Of a stretch of 64,000 nt of DNA, positions 11,831 to 24,937 are shown in pieces. The notes beneath the pieces were generated by a model. The model was not told the origin of the DNA and did not search any database. It saw nothing but the letters and a program-made list of their open reading frames with translations. Position 1 is the first letter of the stretch. Each line of letters starts with the position of its first letter. Source of the DNA: Myxocyprinus asiaticus (lineage: Eukaryota > Chordata > Actinopteri > Cypriniformes > Catostomidae); contig NC_059347.1 in assembly GCF_019703515.2 (NCBI RefSeq), positions 24,885,001 through 24,949,000 on the forward strand, read 5' to 3'. The translations under genes were made by a program, and so were the position numbers.

Positions 11831-14001
11831 ACAAGTAGCCTAACGGCTGTGAATATCTCACAGGCATGAAATATCTACACTGCTTGTGAGGGGAATTGTT
11901 TGTATGTGTGTAAAATAAGTGCATGCCGTATAAAGGTTGTTATTGAGGTTGAAGTTTTTAAGCGTTGCTTTACTGCAGGTCTTAGACGGTGTTTAAAGGA
12001 TGACATTACCACTATTGTCCTCACTTTTGTATTTGAACTTGAGAAGAGTGAGATTTTTTTCCGTCAGGCTTAACGCCCTCTCATTGTAACATCTTTATTC
12101 TTTGTAACAGAGTTCGAAATATAATTTTACGAAATTGGAATTCATTCCACGTCATTGTAGACTGAATGAGATATTTTTTTTTTTAAAGCAGAGTAGACTT
12201 CAGTAGATATTTAAAAGGCCTAACACAAAACTGAGCAATAATTAAATTGCTCTTTTACCATCTTAAACCGTGCATTTAGCATCGTCAAGAAACGTTTAAG
12301 TTAGAGACTAAACACTTTCACATTTTACAAACTGAAATTGTAATTTTATTACGTTATCCTAACAATAAAACATCCCAAATGTATTTTAAAATTGATTGTT
12401 TATTTAGCCAATTACAACTGGAAAAATATGTGTATTAACAAAAAAATATTATTATTATTATTATTATTATACATTTTTAATAATTGTGATGTCACATTTG
12501 GGCTACTGGCCTGCATAATACATTTAGCAGTTAGAAGAGGGAACAACAGTCAGAGCTTTGTATACACGCCAGACAATCTGAAGTAATTTGAAATCTTTGA
12601 CTCTTATCTGAACACCTGCAATGACGGCACCTTGTTTACTGAGAACATGGTATTGTCAGACACTGAATAACCAGAATCCACTGTCAAAAGAAATAGTCAC
12701 CTTGCTTTTTATTTATCGTTTATTTATTGTGTATTGTCTTCATATCCCCATAAAAGACACCAATTGTGTGTCTAAAGCTTCAAAAACATCCTTTTTATGT
12801 ATACTTGTCATGCTAAATTAATCTGACATCTCTGAATTTTGATAGATCCCTTATATATGAATTCCAGTGCCCTTTTTCCATTTTTTATTTTATTTATTTT
12901 TTTGGTCTGGTTGTTCAGATAATTTTTTAGCATCACATAAAACATGAAACCATGTATTGTTTTCAGCAGACAAGTCAAACTCATCATAATTCCTCTTAAG
13001 ATAATGTTAGGTGCCTCCTCGTTTTATCTATGCAACGCCTGCTTTGTTTGCACCAGGGTTTGACAGTCAACCTATTCAAAATGTCCGCTTTGCAATTTAA
13101 TGTGTACTGTTGAAAGGTTGAACGTAGTATTGAATGTTTGCAAATCAATTTTGAGATCACTCCTATCATTACTGCTAATCCAGATGCTTTGAGTGATAGA
13201 AATGGGTTATGTTTTTATTTTATTTTATTTTTTTAAGAATATCAATGATAGTATGGAGAAGACAGCACTGCATGCCATAAGCCTGTGCTGTGACATGTAA
13301 GAAAATACATATTTGACTTTTCGACTGTTAGATGTTAGAATTTTAAAATATAATCTCTCGTGGTTGCTGTCTCGGATGTTTTTGTGAAAAAATACGTCTG
13401 TGTGATTACAGGGCTTCAAGTAAATATTCAGTATGTTTTACATGGTTTAGGACCTAGATTAGGTGAAATAAGGGTGCTTTTGAGTATTATATTTATGTGG
13501 TAGGCTGGCCACTTGCAGCTCTATGAATGGACCGTTTGCCATTGTGTCTTAGTGCAGACATATTGCTGTTTTGTAATTGGCTGAATAGTATTACCATGGC
13601 GACCATGGCAGCTTATCAGTATTCATGGGGCAAGCAATCTTCATATTTTTGGCTACTCCACTTCCTCCACCTGCTCACAGACACAAACCTTTCACAGTGC
13701 ATCTGCACAGTTGTCTTTAATACAGTGCTCACTGAAGTATTAGCATTTGGCCAGCTGTCATGGTTTGTAATTTCTGTTTATTTATCTAAAGATATTTTGG
13801 TTGGTCTTGGACTTGGTCATTGGATGCTTAACCTGTTTAATATTCAGCATTTGTGCCCAGCCCCATGCTTGTGATTGTTATGTTATAACTGACGTAAGTA
13901 GCATTTTTAACCTGCTCTACTCAACTATGGGACACAAAATTTAAGACCAAATTTACTTAACTTTTTTAATGTTTCAAACTGAGGCTATAGATGCATGTTT
14001 T
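11831..14001. other. AT-rich stretch without a recognised gene
   Basis: Includes an ATT run (12448-12470) and poly-T. The 115-codon frame at 13527-13874 shows no domain and no splice context. Confidence 0.55.
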
Positions 14002-14307
14002 TAGTTAGACGTTCACCCAAAAATGAAAATGTGTCATCATTTACTCACCCTCATGTTGTTCCATATCTATATGACTTTCTTCCGTGGAAGACAATAAAAG
14101 ATGTTGGCAGAACGTTGGTCCCAGTCACCATATACTTTCATTGCATGGAAAAAGATGCAATGTAAGTGAATAGTGACTGAGGCTAACATTCAGTGTAACA
14201 TCTCCTTTTGTCTTCCACGGAAGTAAATAATTCGTACAGGTTTGATACGACATGTGAATGAGTAAATGATGACAGAATTTTCATTTTTGGGTGAACAGTT
14301 CCTTTAA
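14002..14307. mobile_element. MITE of the GTTCACCCAAAAATG family
   Basis: Left end GTTCACCCAAAAATGAAAAT (14011) and right end ATTTTCATTTTTGGGTGAAC (ending 14296) are inverted repeats, extended by CATCATTTACTCA and GAGTAAATGATG further in. The right side runs on to CCTTTAA, the usual outermost base string of the family. The interior holds no reading frame of note. Probably the abundant small foldback family called Angel or a close relative in zebrafish; the name is from memory. Confidence 0.75.
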
Positions 14308-14739
14308 CAGGCACCAGCCATCTGTGTATGTTGGATCAGAATAATATTTTCGCTTGATTCATTAAGTGACGTTTAGTGAAATACAGTACATGCAGCAGAT
14401 TGATACTGAATCATTTGGAAGTCTATAACTTCCCTTAAAAGGGTATTAATAGGACAAGTGCAGCTTCTCCATTCATTCTTACCTACAGCTAACTGATTTC
14501 AGATGTAGCATCTAAAATCAATTCTAGATTCACTAAGCTTTCATGCTTGTGTAAGTTTCTTCCTGCAAACTAACGCAATAAAGTGCTTTGAAATGTGCTG
14601 AGATTTTAAACAAGCAGATGCATGTTGGCTCAGAGCATCCTGTAGGCCCACCCCTTCCTCGACCAGGTCACATGTACAGTGTCGATCCTGCTGGTTGGAG
14701 TCGCTGTGGCAACAGGGGGTGATGTCACTTGCGTATAAT

Positions 14740-14837
14740 GGCAGTGTGCAAAAGCAGGACAGGTTCCGTACACATATATGTATGCCACATACATACTGTA
14801 TATGTGTACGGAACCTGTCCTGCTTTTGCACACTGCC
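14740..14837. repeat. Perfect 39-bp-arm inverted repeat (hairpin)
   Basis: Arm 14740-14778 begins GGCAGTGTGCAAAAGCAGGA and its exact reverse complement occupies 14799-14837, with a 20-base spacer. All 39 bases pair, with mixed composition rather than simple repeat, so RNA from either strand would fold into a long stable stem. No target duplication or transposon end is recognisable. It may be a snap-back duplication made during replication, or a hairpin RNA source. Confidence 0.85.
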
Positions 14838-15419
14838 GTAATACAGTATGCATGTGATTGTGTGCATTGAACAGTAGAAGAGTACCTGTCTATAAATGTA
14901 CTATACCCCTTAGTAATGTTAATTAGTCTATCTATTTACTGTATCATAATCAGAGTGATGAGATTTAAAATTACATATTCATATGCACATATTCATTGGT
15001 AATGCTGAAAGAATAGTTATGAGAATATTTCAGAGTAGGCAGCTCCAGTCAAATCATATCACAAATTGAAAAGTTTCTAATTGCATTGTTCTGCTCAGCA
15101 GCATTTAGTAGCAGGTACCTCAAAACCAGATTCAGTTGAGCAAGTTTTTAAAAATGGCTATTATTGATTTGATCTCTTGCTAAATGTTCCAGTTGCTTTG
15201 TCCCAAAATCTGTTTAAATGTATTATACATCATCTAGTACATCAGCTTGCAGTATGTGTAATTGTTAATATGCTGTTGAACTGATAAAATGGTACATAAT
15301 ATTATTATAAAATTACAAGGAATATGAATTTTACTCAAAGCCAAAAGCGGTATGTGTAATATGTTATTACACTGTGGCAAAGTATGCATTAGTATTGTTT
15401 TGTACTGCTGTACTGCAGC

Positions 15420-16560
15420 TGATTGGCTGCGGCTGAGTATCTCTGTTGCCTGCTGAATTTAGATTATGCAAATTCCCAGAGCTATACATAAGTCATTTAA
15501 ATGTGTCTCAAATGTCCCTCAGGTAAGTAGGCCTAAATAATATGCATCATGCCAATGAGATGGTTGACTGTATTAAATAAATAAATGGATAATAAAATTA
15601 TTTTGGTATCATAATTTCCATCCATGGAGGGTATGTTCATTTTTATTAGTGAATATAAAGTATATGAGGTAATATTATTGTGAAATACTGTATTTTGTTT
15701 TTCATGCAATGAATAGTACAGTTCAAATGCTGCTGTATAGCAGGTTTCTTAGCTGAAAGACAATTAGCACCATGACCCCAATAATTAATTCTGATTAAAT
15801 CAGCAGAACTATGGTTGTACCACCCAAATTCTCAGGAAAAAAGAGCAGAGGTTCTTTTCATGCCTAGGTTGCTATCAAAAGACAGCATTTATCACATCTG
15901 CCAGTAATGTTGCACCTCGCTGCACGTTAGCATACTTACATTTGAATCCCTCACTCCTATGCAAATTTAATGCATGCGGACTCATGCATACATGCAGACG
16001 CTCTAGTCTCTCTGCTTAGTATCCTTATTAGTGACATGGGAATTAAAAATTTATCATGCAGGTGGGGTAGGCGAAGGATGCCCCACAGTCTGCCCCGAAT
16101 TGCATTGCAGACTGTGGGTAGGGAGGAGGTGGGCTGGGCTCTGTCAGTGCAGTAGCATTTCCTTCAAGGTGCCACCATCTTAAAGAATTTAGCAGTGGTG
16201 AGCATGCGAAAAGGATAGACCTAAAATGTCCGCTGGCACGCTCTTGATTACGTTCCCACCTTGCATGTTCCAAAAAGGCGCAACCGCTTTCACATAATCT
16301 ATAATCAATTATGCAATTAGCTAATGTCGCTGGCATTGTGCATGTCAAGCGAGCCATTTGCATGCATAAACGCACCCCACTATTGTCAGCCACATATGCG
16401 AATTGTTTGTGGCAAGCCTTGCACATTTTCAGCACAACACGTGTGCAATATTCTAACACAGCATGGAATTCTCTACATTTCACTCACTTTGCATTCATCT
16501 TTATCCATGTATGGCTGGAAGATTCTGGGTGAATATTCATTTAATGCATTTTGACCTGTC
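15420..16560. promoter_or_regulatory. Possible conserved noncoding cluster with POU and homeodomain motifs
   Basis: Unique DNA with ATGCAAAT octamers (near 15468 and 15959), CAATTATGCAATTAGCTAAT at 16307 and repeated TGCATGCATAAAC/TGCATG strings. A good donor-like CAG|GTAAGT occurs at 15525-15533. The 146-codon minus frame at 16043-16483 looks accidental. Probable enhancer-type sequence; not proven. Confidence 0.35.
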
Positions 16561-19541
16561 TCAATCTGATTGTGTCCCATGTGGTCACACTGAATTCCCA
16601 TTACTATTGTTGATTGCAATTAATATCAAATAATTTCCATCGTGTGCATTTTCTTTTTTTTTTTTTTTTTTTTTTTTTTGGCCAATGATTATAGTAAAAT
16701 AGGCGGAAATAACGAAAATTAAAATGCCTTTTTGGCAAATGTAATGCACATTTATATGGAAATGCTGCTGGTGTAACATTTGCACAGCAGTGTTGGCTGG
16801 TGTGTTGCTATCTTTACAACAAGGAGTCACTCACCATTTGGGCTCCACTCCATTCCAGAGTCTTAATTATTTCTAAGGTGGAATGGAACTCACTGTATGA
16901 CACTTCCATTTGCATTACCTTTCATCTCTGTGCATCCTCTTGGCACCACTGAGGCAGGAGTGCCAGAAATTACTCTTAATGCTTAGCTTATTTTATATCA
17001 CCTCCATACAGACCCACAAAAACATATAGAACTCAGGCTTGAATGGTGGTCCATGCGTATTCATCAATATCCAGAAAATATACTTTAAGTTAAAATGTGT
17101 ATTTGTGTTAGCTAAAAGAAAACAAAGTATCCCTTGTATGATGATCCACCATCAAACCATCATCAGCTTAATGGCTGAATGTAAATAAAAGCTCATAAGA
17201 GAAGGCCAAGCAAAGTGTTAGTTTTATGCTTCTCATCTTGGAATGTGCCATACGGATCCATCAGCAGGACTGACACGAGCTGTCAGAGAGTAATGGGCTC
17301 CTTTAGAGTCCTCTGAATCCAGTGCAGAGGAAAGCATCAAAAAGACATGACATTACAGTGCAGAGTGGCAGTGAGGCATTCCAATGGAGCATAGACAGTT
17401 ACATGAATCAGACCGCCATATTCCCATGTCATCCTGGCTTGGACAGAGTTGGGCATTAGACTGCAGCAGAGATGGTGATATGGTGGCATCAGTGAAGACA
17501 TGCAGTTGTGTGTAATTTGATTATTTGGGGTTAGTTGTGTGTATATACTGTATTATACTCGCTCACACACATTTGTTGCAGCGAATATCATGTGCACCTT
17601 CATCTACACATATTGTTCAGGGACGAAAGGTCTGTGCAAATGTCCTCTTGAGACTGTCATGTAGACTACCATCACTCAGTATATCTGAGGAGTTTTAATT
17701 AGCATGAAAGTGGTCAACAGAGGTGTCAGCAAAACTCCCTCCCTCTCGCACCAACCCACGCACACACTTATATAACTGATGTGTGCAACCTACCTCCACT
17801 CCAACCAACCATTCCCAGAGTGTTGTAGATGTAATTAAATTCCTGCATGTTTTAGACCTGTCATCTCCTGCTCTAAATGTGTTGAAAAAAATGAGATAAG
17901 AATGCATAAAGGTTGGTGGCATTGACAAAAAGGACAACAATGTAGACAATAGGTAACAAACAACCACATAGTTCCAATCATTTTCGTGCCACATGAATAC
18001 ACAAAGCATTATCCACAGCTGGACTAATGTCTCTGTTATTTAGACACTCGAAAAAATCTAGATTTTTGTAATACCAGCACAAAAAGCTGTTTTTTTGTTT
18101 TTGTTTTTGTATTCAGTGTTATTCCCCATAGACATATTTGCAACCAACCGCTTGCTTGTGTGTAAGCATGAGCGAAGGTGTGGGTTGTTTTTGCATGTTT
18201 GTGAATGCTCGTATGCGTGATTATCACTAAATGTTTTAGTTTGTAGTCAGTCATGATCCATGAGGTATTTGGCTACGAGTGTGTATGTGTGTGTGTGCGC
18301 GCGCTCTTGCTTCTCAGCCATCAGATGTGATGCAGACTGTCAGCTGGGGAATCATACCTGGCTCCATGCTAGAGCAGTCGGCCTTCATATATAGTCCAGT
18401 AGCCACTGATTGTCAGGACTGAGGTGTTGGCAGAGGGATCCAGTCAGTGCAGACGCTGAGGGTGTAGAGAGAGAGGGTGGGGGATGGGGAGGACTCAAAG
18501 ACTGCCAACATCAAGAGCAAAAAATGGACCTTGGTTTCGCCGTACTGCAGGCAGTACAAACACATGGGGACTCTTTAGCTTTTAAGTTTAGCAGCTTAGC
18601 TAAATTATTGATATCTTCTCTCCAGAGCCAGGAGGCATATCATAAATGTATTAAATAACATACTATCACTTTATCAAGCAATTATATAAAGCAACTTACC
18701 AGTTTCATCTTATGTTATCATTTGGCAGCAGATATGTGCTGTACTTGGAAACAATTGATTTTATTGCTATCATCTGCAGATTCAAGACAGAACATGCTCA
18801 CAAATGAACTGGAATAGTTCCGTGTCTTTTGTCAGATTATTGTTTTATTATACAAATTTTCCGTGCCTTTTATTGTATGCATGACAACAATATTTTGAAA
18901 ATAAATGCATATTTTTCATTTAGAACTGGCTCTTTTGTTTTTGCCTTTTCACATTCATCACAACAGCTGTCAAGATTAATAGCTCAGCTATTAATCATGA
19001 GATTGAACCATGAGATATTGTTTTAGATTTTTCTACATTAATTTATTGTAGGAATTATACGTCTTATAAATGTCTTATAAGCGCCTATGGAGTGAGAGGG
19101 ACCCCAAAAGTCTTTCTTTCCATCTAACCTGTACATTAATTATAGATACCAACAGAAAACATAATCAAATTCAATGAAAAAAACTATATATTGTTCAATA
19201 TTATTAACCTATGTAAAAAATACAAAATAAAACACTGTGAGCGATGCATTGTGTAACAGTAGTGTCTAAGTCAAGAGCAAGCCGAATACAGAAACTTAAT
19301 AAAAGCTGACAGCTGTCACTCTGACATGTCAGGAGAAAGCTACCTTTATATGGACATGGCCCTACATTGCTCCTTGAGGATTTCTGTAGATAACACTGCA
19401 CTGGTTTACTAAAAATGACTTGCCTTTTTCAAATCTATATGGTTCAGACTAAAATTCCAACTGAGCAACTGGCTTAAATGTACTGAAAAATACATTAAAG
19501 CCATCTTCATTTTAATTTATCTCTAAAAATAAATAAAGAAT

Positions 19542-19574
<33 letters not shown>

Positions 19575-20194
19575 AAAACAAAGAAAATAAAAAGCTTTCA
19601 GGTTAAGAAATATGCACAAATAGCATTTCTTAAAAAAACTGGTCTCAATCTAGAAGCTAATGAAGTAGATATAAAAAGATACACATTTGGCTTGAAAAGC
19701 TGCAGCCCTCTGGCAGTATGTGTAGTAGATGTGTTACTTTGCATGCTGCACAACAAGCCATCCAAAAGCATTCTGTTAAGCTGTCAACATCTTTGTCAGT
19801 GCAGCGCTATTTTCACACACCAATATTATCTACATGTAAAAGCTAACTACATATTTGTAGATACATAGAAAGAAAAATATAATTTTATGTCTTAGATCTG
19901 TGAGAAAGTAGAGCAGAGCAGTACAGTGTGTGTGTGACTTCAGGGAATGCATAGCTGCAGAGATCTCTGGCTCTGCTGGCCAGGGAGATGCTTTGAGGTG
20001 ACAGTCATGCAGCCTCTGCCAGCATTCTCCCATACACAGGACAGTGTGAAACAGAAGGAGTCATTTTGACTAAAAGTCACCACGGTGTGCCCCTCCAGGT
20101 ATAACTGCAATGCTGGGTACACTAGCTGCAGCAAGTCTTGATAGGGTGTCGTTCTGGACTATCAGAGATGATGCACTGTATATACCTATTCATA
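16561..20194. other. Unique and low-complexity stretch without a recognised gene
   Basis: Poly-T at 16651-16679, a GT/GC run at 18281-18303, poly-A at 19549-19573. The frames of 65-104 codons here show no features. No transposon end found. Confidence 0.5.
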
Positions 20195-20520
20195 CTAGTA
20201 CCCAGTGTTATTATAGTTTTTGATTTTTTACTTAGTTTTTATGTCTATTTTATATTCAATTTGTCATGACAATTTAGTTTAGTTTTCATTATTTTTAACA
20301 GTTTGTCTGTTAGTTTTAGTTTAGTTTTCCTTTTCTCTGTGTTTTGTAGTTTCAGTTTAGTTAGTTTTTATTTTAGTTTTAGTCTTAATATTTTTTATGG
20401 CTGCCAAAGCTGAGCGTTAACTGGTGTAATTTAAAAAGTCTAATGTCAGTCTTGTGTTTCCTCTATCTAGTGGTATTTTCATGTTTAATGTGGGTTGTAA
20501 ATGTTGCAAATTTTATAATA

Positions 20521-21242
20521 TAGGGTGAATACGGGTAAAGTGACAAAGGACATTTAAACTTGATCCACATTGTATCCATATGTATTTCCTTAAATGATTA
20601 TAAATCATTACAAACTAATCTTTTGGGAGTAAAAAAATCTAAGAGATAGTTCACCCAAAAATAAATATTCTCTCATTATTTACTCACCCTCATGCCATCC
20701 CAGATGTGTAAGACTTTCTTTCTTCTGCTGAACACAAAAAAGATTTTTAGAAGAATTTCTCAGCTCTGTAGGTCCATACAATGGAAGTCTATAGGGGCCA
20801 AAACTTTGAAGCTCCAAAAAGCACATAAGGGCAGTATAAAAGTAAGCCATAAGACTCCGGCGGTTAAATCCATGTCTTCAGAAGTGATATGATAGGTGTG
20901 GGTGAGAAACTGATCAATATTTAAGTCCTTTTTTCTGTAAATCCTGACACTAGCTGTCTCCTTGGCAATCATGATTTCAAGCTTGATATTTCCCAGTGCC
21001 ATCTAGCACTCTGCGGACTCTACTAGTAAGTGTAATCGAGCTTGAAATAATAAAAGGTCCTGTAGACTGCTACTGTAAGATGCGCAGTAAAAAGGAGTTA
21101 CATTTTGGTCTGTTCTCACCCAAAACAGATTAGACCACTTCAGAAGACATTGATTAAACCACTTATGGATTTAGATCATAATTCAAAGTGTCACGGAAAG
21201 TAAAACTTCCAAAGGTGTCCTACTTTGGCCATATTCACCCTA
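20521..21242. mobile_element. Second MITE nested inside the hAT-type MITE
   Basis: Ends TAGGGTGAATA at 20521 and TATTCACCCTA ending at 21242 are inverted repeats that continue imperfectly inward (left TAAAGTGACAAAGGAC, right GTGTCCTACTTTGG). The interior from about 20641 contains the AGTTCACCCAAAAATA-type repeat common in this window, so this is either a composite family or a third layer of insertion. No coding capacity. Confidence 0.65.
20641..20950 (+). repeat. Dispersed repeat of the 'GTTCACCCAAAAAT' type (long variant)
   Basis: Starts AGAGATAGTTCACCCAAAAA and continues through TTTACTCACCCTCATGCCAT and TTCTGCTGAACACAAAA, then AGCTCCAAAAAGCACATAA and TTTAAGTCCTTTTTT. The same order of motifs, more diverged, is found at about 31505-31770. 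I associate this with an abundant cyprinid repeat; the exact family name is not certain. Confidence 0.6.
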
Positions 21243-21831
21243 GTATAACAAAAACTAAACTGAATTTGAGATCATTTTTATTTTATTTTAATTCATTTTG
21301 GAGTTATGAAAAAGTATTTTAGTTTCAGTTTTTTTCCAGTAATTTCAGTTTTTATTTTTAAGTTAGTTTTCATTTTCGTTAACTATAATAACACTGCTTG
21401 TACCCCCTTTCATTTACATATATATTATCACATATTCTAGTAGAACAGTTCTACACATTTTCATACACACAGCAACATCAAACTGCTACAACAACAACAC
21501 CCACAAACAAACTTCACAGCATATTACTTATGATGCATGATTGCTTGTTTCTTGTTCTGTTTTGTCTCCTCTTGACATTATCTCTATCTTTTACATTTAC
21601 GTTATATTTTAAAAATTTTGTGATATGTTAAAATAGGTCACAGACTGGCATGTGTGTGTAACCAGTCAATGCACCTGCTTAACATACGGTCAATTTACGA
21701 AATATATGAAATTGTATGGCACTTTCTTCATTTGTCATAAAAATGTGTGTTTATGAGGTTGAATCTAGCTTACACTATCTTTCAAATGTTTTGCCAGTTA
21801 TTAATTATTCCCATTTTCCTTTGTGTTGCAG

Positions 21832-21930
21832 GGATGAAGAAGTAAATGTGACCATTTCTCACCAACTGAATGTGAGCAAGAGGGAAATCAATGTTATCAA
21901 CTGATTAACTAACTTATAAACCAGCATAAG
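21832..21930 (+). ncRNA. Candidate internal noncoding exon
   Basis: Acceptor CCTTTGTGTTGCAG (AG at 21830-21831) with pyrimidine tract, and donor ATAAG|GTGAGT (GT at 21931), a near-perfect consensus, bound 99 bases. Stops lie in all likely phases (TAA and TGA within the first 30 bases), so it is noncoding or in a 5' untranslated region. Not part of any repeat I can see. Confidence 0.45.
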
Positions 21931-21936
21931 GTGAGT

Positions 21937-22734
21937 TCAAGTTAAGACAGATGCTCTGTCAATCAGAAGTTTCATTCTGATATTAGTTCTGTTTTTATTG
22001 CTTTACTTATCTATTTATTTTTGCTTGTGTATTTCTGTGTGTAACAGCAGCAGAGTGTTTAACAATATTCTCCCAGAACACAGATTAAATGCAATGAATG
22101 CAGTTTGAAAAGATTTGATCGCTGCAACCTCACACCTGAAATACTTTACTCTGACCCAAACTAAATTGAAAACATATTTCTTGCATTACTAATTGATCCA
22201 AATGTAAAATTCAAGGCTAAACAAGTAATATCATAACCCATAAATAGCACTAAATAGCAAGTAGCCATACTTTTATCTGTGCTATTTTATCTGACAGGTT
22301 TAGTTTGATCATTAATTACACACACCAGCATAACACTCTTAAGACAAAAGGCTTTATTCTTAGCATTTCTGTCATATGGATATTTCATCAGTATCGGAAT
22401 AGTCAATACTCCAGAAAAAGAATTACAGAATGCACTTTATTGTCATATTAATTTCTCAGATGCATCTCAAATCTATGTTCTTAGTTGCCTTCTACCATTA
22501 ATTTTCATTCCACAACCCTATAATTTGTCTTCTGCACACCTTGGCACAAAAATATTTCAAACACTCCACAAACTCTCCCTTTGCATACCCGGAAAGCTGA
22601 CTAGCAAACTTTTCAAATATAAGAAAAAATGGCAGAAAACAAAAGAACAATTACTACTGACATGCATACTATCAGCACACTATACCTGTATATCAGCACC
22701 TCACAGACCAGACCTGGCTGTTTTGTGCATACTA
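21937..22734. other. AT-rich unique stretch without a recognised gene
   Basis: Follows the donor of the candidate exon at 21832-21930. The 95-codon frame at 22525-22812 runs into the CNE-like block and has no features. Confidence 0.5.
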
Positions 22735-22960
22735 TTTAGCCCCTCCCCTCTTGTGCCTTGCTGTGGTGTGATTAGCATTAGCCCCGAGGAGCTAATGAAG
22801 TCTGGCGCCTGAGTTTGCATGATTACAGTTGGCCGCAGCACAAAGGGAAGTGCCCACGAGCACAATAGATGCCAGCCCATGCTTCTGTTGTGTATCAAAT
22901 AGCCTTCAGTATATCGCCTTGCTTTATGAGACAGGTTTGAATGCATTATGTGTCATCAAA
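22735..22960. promoter_or_regulatory. Possible conserved noncoding element
   Basis: Unique segment with GTGATTAGCATTAGCC (homeodomain-like), AGCTAATGAAG, TTTGCATGATTA (POU-like) and SOX-like CACAAAG and ACAATAG. Reading frames on both strands overlap without coding character. Confidence 0.35.
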
Positions 22961-23608
22961 TTAAACCTGTTTTAAACACCATTCAAGAGCATTTCAGTGT
23001 TACTTTCATTGGATAAATATAGTATGTGTAAAAAATATTCATTAATGCACGTAATGGAATACTTTAGTTCATTTTATTAGGTCATTATAACGGCGACGTG
23101 CAATGCGTTTGTAACCCACATCATTCTTTCCCTCTGAGAACAAAGAATATGCACATGGTAATGCCATGCAAATGTATGCAGATTTCAAGAAGCAAGGGGG
23201 AGGAGTAGGAGGGAAAAGCAGTAGTGGATGTTAACGGCAACACTGAATGTTTTCCTATATATTCTTGAGACACATTGTTTAAAGAATTTCTGTAGAATTC
23301 CAGAATTGAGTTGAAAAAAATCATGCATTTTAATATAAACCACATCATCTGTGTCCCCACACCCAGGAGAGATTGTTCTATCTTAAACAAGGATCAACTG
23401 TAGCACCAGAAAGTTGTTCTTGCCTGAGAGTTTTTTTTTTTATTTTTTATTGCTGCCTCCTTTATCATCCCTTTGCGATGTTGGAATATGGGGCTTTTGT
23501 TTAGCTAGACAAATGGTGATATAATATAAGATAAATAAAAAAATAGTGCACAGATGTGTAAGATGACATAACCTGTGACAATTCATTATAAGGCTGAATA
23601 TGTTTTGG

Positions 23609-23929
23609 TAACACTTTACAATAAGGTTCCATTTGTTAACATTATTTTAAACAACATTATTTAATATTAACTAACAATGAACAGTACTTTTCAGCATTTA
23701 TTAATATTGGTTAATGTTAATTTCAACAAAGTATTCTAAAACATTTTCAAAATCTAAAGTTGTATTTGTTAACATTAGTTAATGCACTTTGAACTAACAA
23801 GAATTGCAATTTTATTAACTAACATTAACAAAGATTTAAAAATGCTGTAAAAAATATTGTTCATTGTTTGTTCATGATACCTAATGTATTAACTAATGTT
23901 AATGAATGGAACCTTATTGTAAAGTGTTA
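23609..23929. mobile_element. Foldback MITE with TAACACTTTACAATAAGG ends
   Basis: The 25-base ends (TAACACTTTACAATAAGG at 23609, its complement ending at 23929) are exact inverted repeats, and most of the interior also folds on itself through AACATTA/TTAATGTT-type strings. No coding capacity. It belongs to a short, very numerous teleost element type; name not assigned. Confidence 0.75.
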
Positions 23930-24378
23930 ACTATGTTTTGATACAGCGCTCTTGACAACGAGATTTCATTAACAAATGTATTTATTCACATTAAAATTTA
24001 GGTAATGGAATTTCAAACAGATTTTTTTTTTCTCTCAGCCTAATAAAATATTGGGTTAAAAAGAAAAAATTAGGTCAGTGCTTTAGCTTTTTCAAGTTTA
24101 GATATTTTTAAGTGTGTCAATGGCTTTTCATTATTCTCAATGAGAAGTATTGCAAATATCAAATAACCCTCCCTACTAACTCCCCACGAGTTTGAAAATG
24201 GGACTTGATGATATTCATAGCTGATTATATTTTTTGTGAAGCTGCATGATAAGTAAACACTCGTGTGAGTGTAATATCATTTTATAGCTGTTCAGCACCA
24301 TTTGGAAAAGTATCATTCAAAATGTAGTGAAATTCTGGAAATCTGTTTTAGTGACATTCTGATAATCTCTAAATACAT

Positions 24379-24430
24379 CTTTCTTTCTTTCTTTCTTTCT
24401 CTCTTTCTTTCTTTCTTTCTTTCTTTCTTC
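24379..24430. repeat. (CTTT)n microsatellite
   Basis: TTTC units with one interruption (CTCT). Confidence 0.95.
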
Positions 24431-24903
24431 ATGATTTATGGAGACTCTTCCATAGAGCATGCACACTTTTATGTGTACTTTTGTTTAGACATGTGTGATA
24501 ACCTAGCCTGGGCATTATCTGCAAGACAGTTGTGGAACAATGGTGTATTGCTACAATTTATAAACGCGGGTGAGTGGGTGTGGTTGTCTGTATGCGTGTA
24601 TGTGTGAGTTCTTCCATTTCCAAAAAGATCAGTGATTTGTGTGCACCAGCACATAAAAAGGCCATTAAAATAATGCCCATCCCCAGACAGGAGACACAAT
24701 GCTGCATTAGTCTGTGGCACACACATGCATGTCTGGGCCTCTGCTCAGACACAATATGGTGAATGGTGTGGGAGAGAGAGAAGAGAGGGGGGGTGTGAAA
24801 GCACAGACAGACACTCAGAATAATTCATAATGATGTTAACATTCCTGCATGTCTAAAAGAGCAGGACTCAGCCACACAGAGATGCACCAAGTCATATGAG
24901 CAT

Positions 24904-24937
<34 letters not shown>

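Larger units (their letters stand above)
20203..21396. mobile_element. hAT-type nonautonomous element (MITE), interrupted by a second element
   Basis: The ends are perfect 16-bp inverted repeats, CAGTGTTATTATAGTT at 20203-20218 and its complement at 21381-21396. The flanks are 8-bp near-duplications, CTAGTACC (20195-20202) and CTTGTACC (21397-21404), one mismatch apart; 8-bp duplications are typical of hAT transposition. The interior near both ends is rich in TTTAGTTTTAGTTT-like sequence. No transposase is encoded. The middle (20521-21242) is a separate insertion. Confidence 0.8.

Noticed and set aside
13527..13874. 115-codon plus-strand frame
   Set aside because: No recognisable domain, no promoter or splice borders; hydrophobic stretches arise from T-rich sequence.
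14541..14867. 108-codon minus-strand frame across the hairpin
   Set aside because: It runs through both arms of the perfect inverted repeat and has no features of a protein.
16043..16483. 146-codon minus-strand frame
   Set aside because: No domain, signal or splice context; overlaps antisense frames and a motif-dense unique block. Length is within chance for a locally GC-richer segment.
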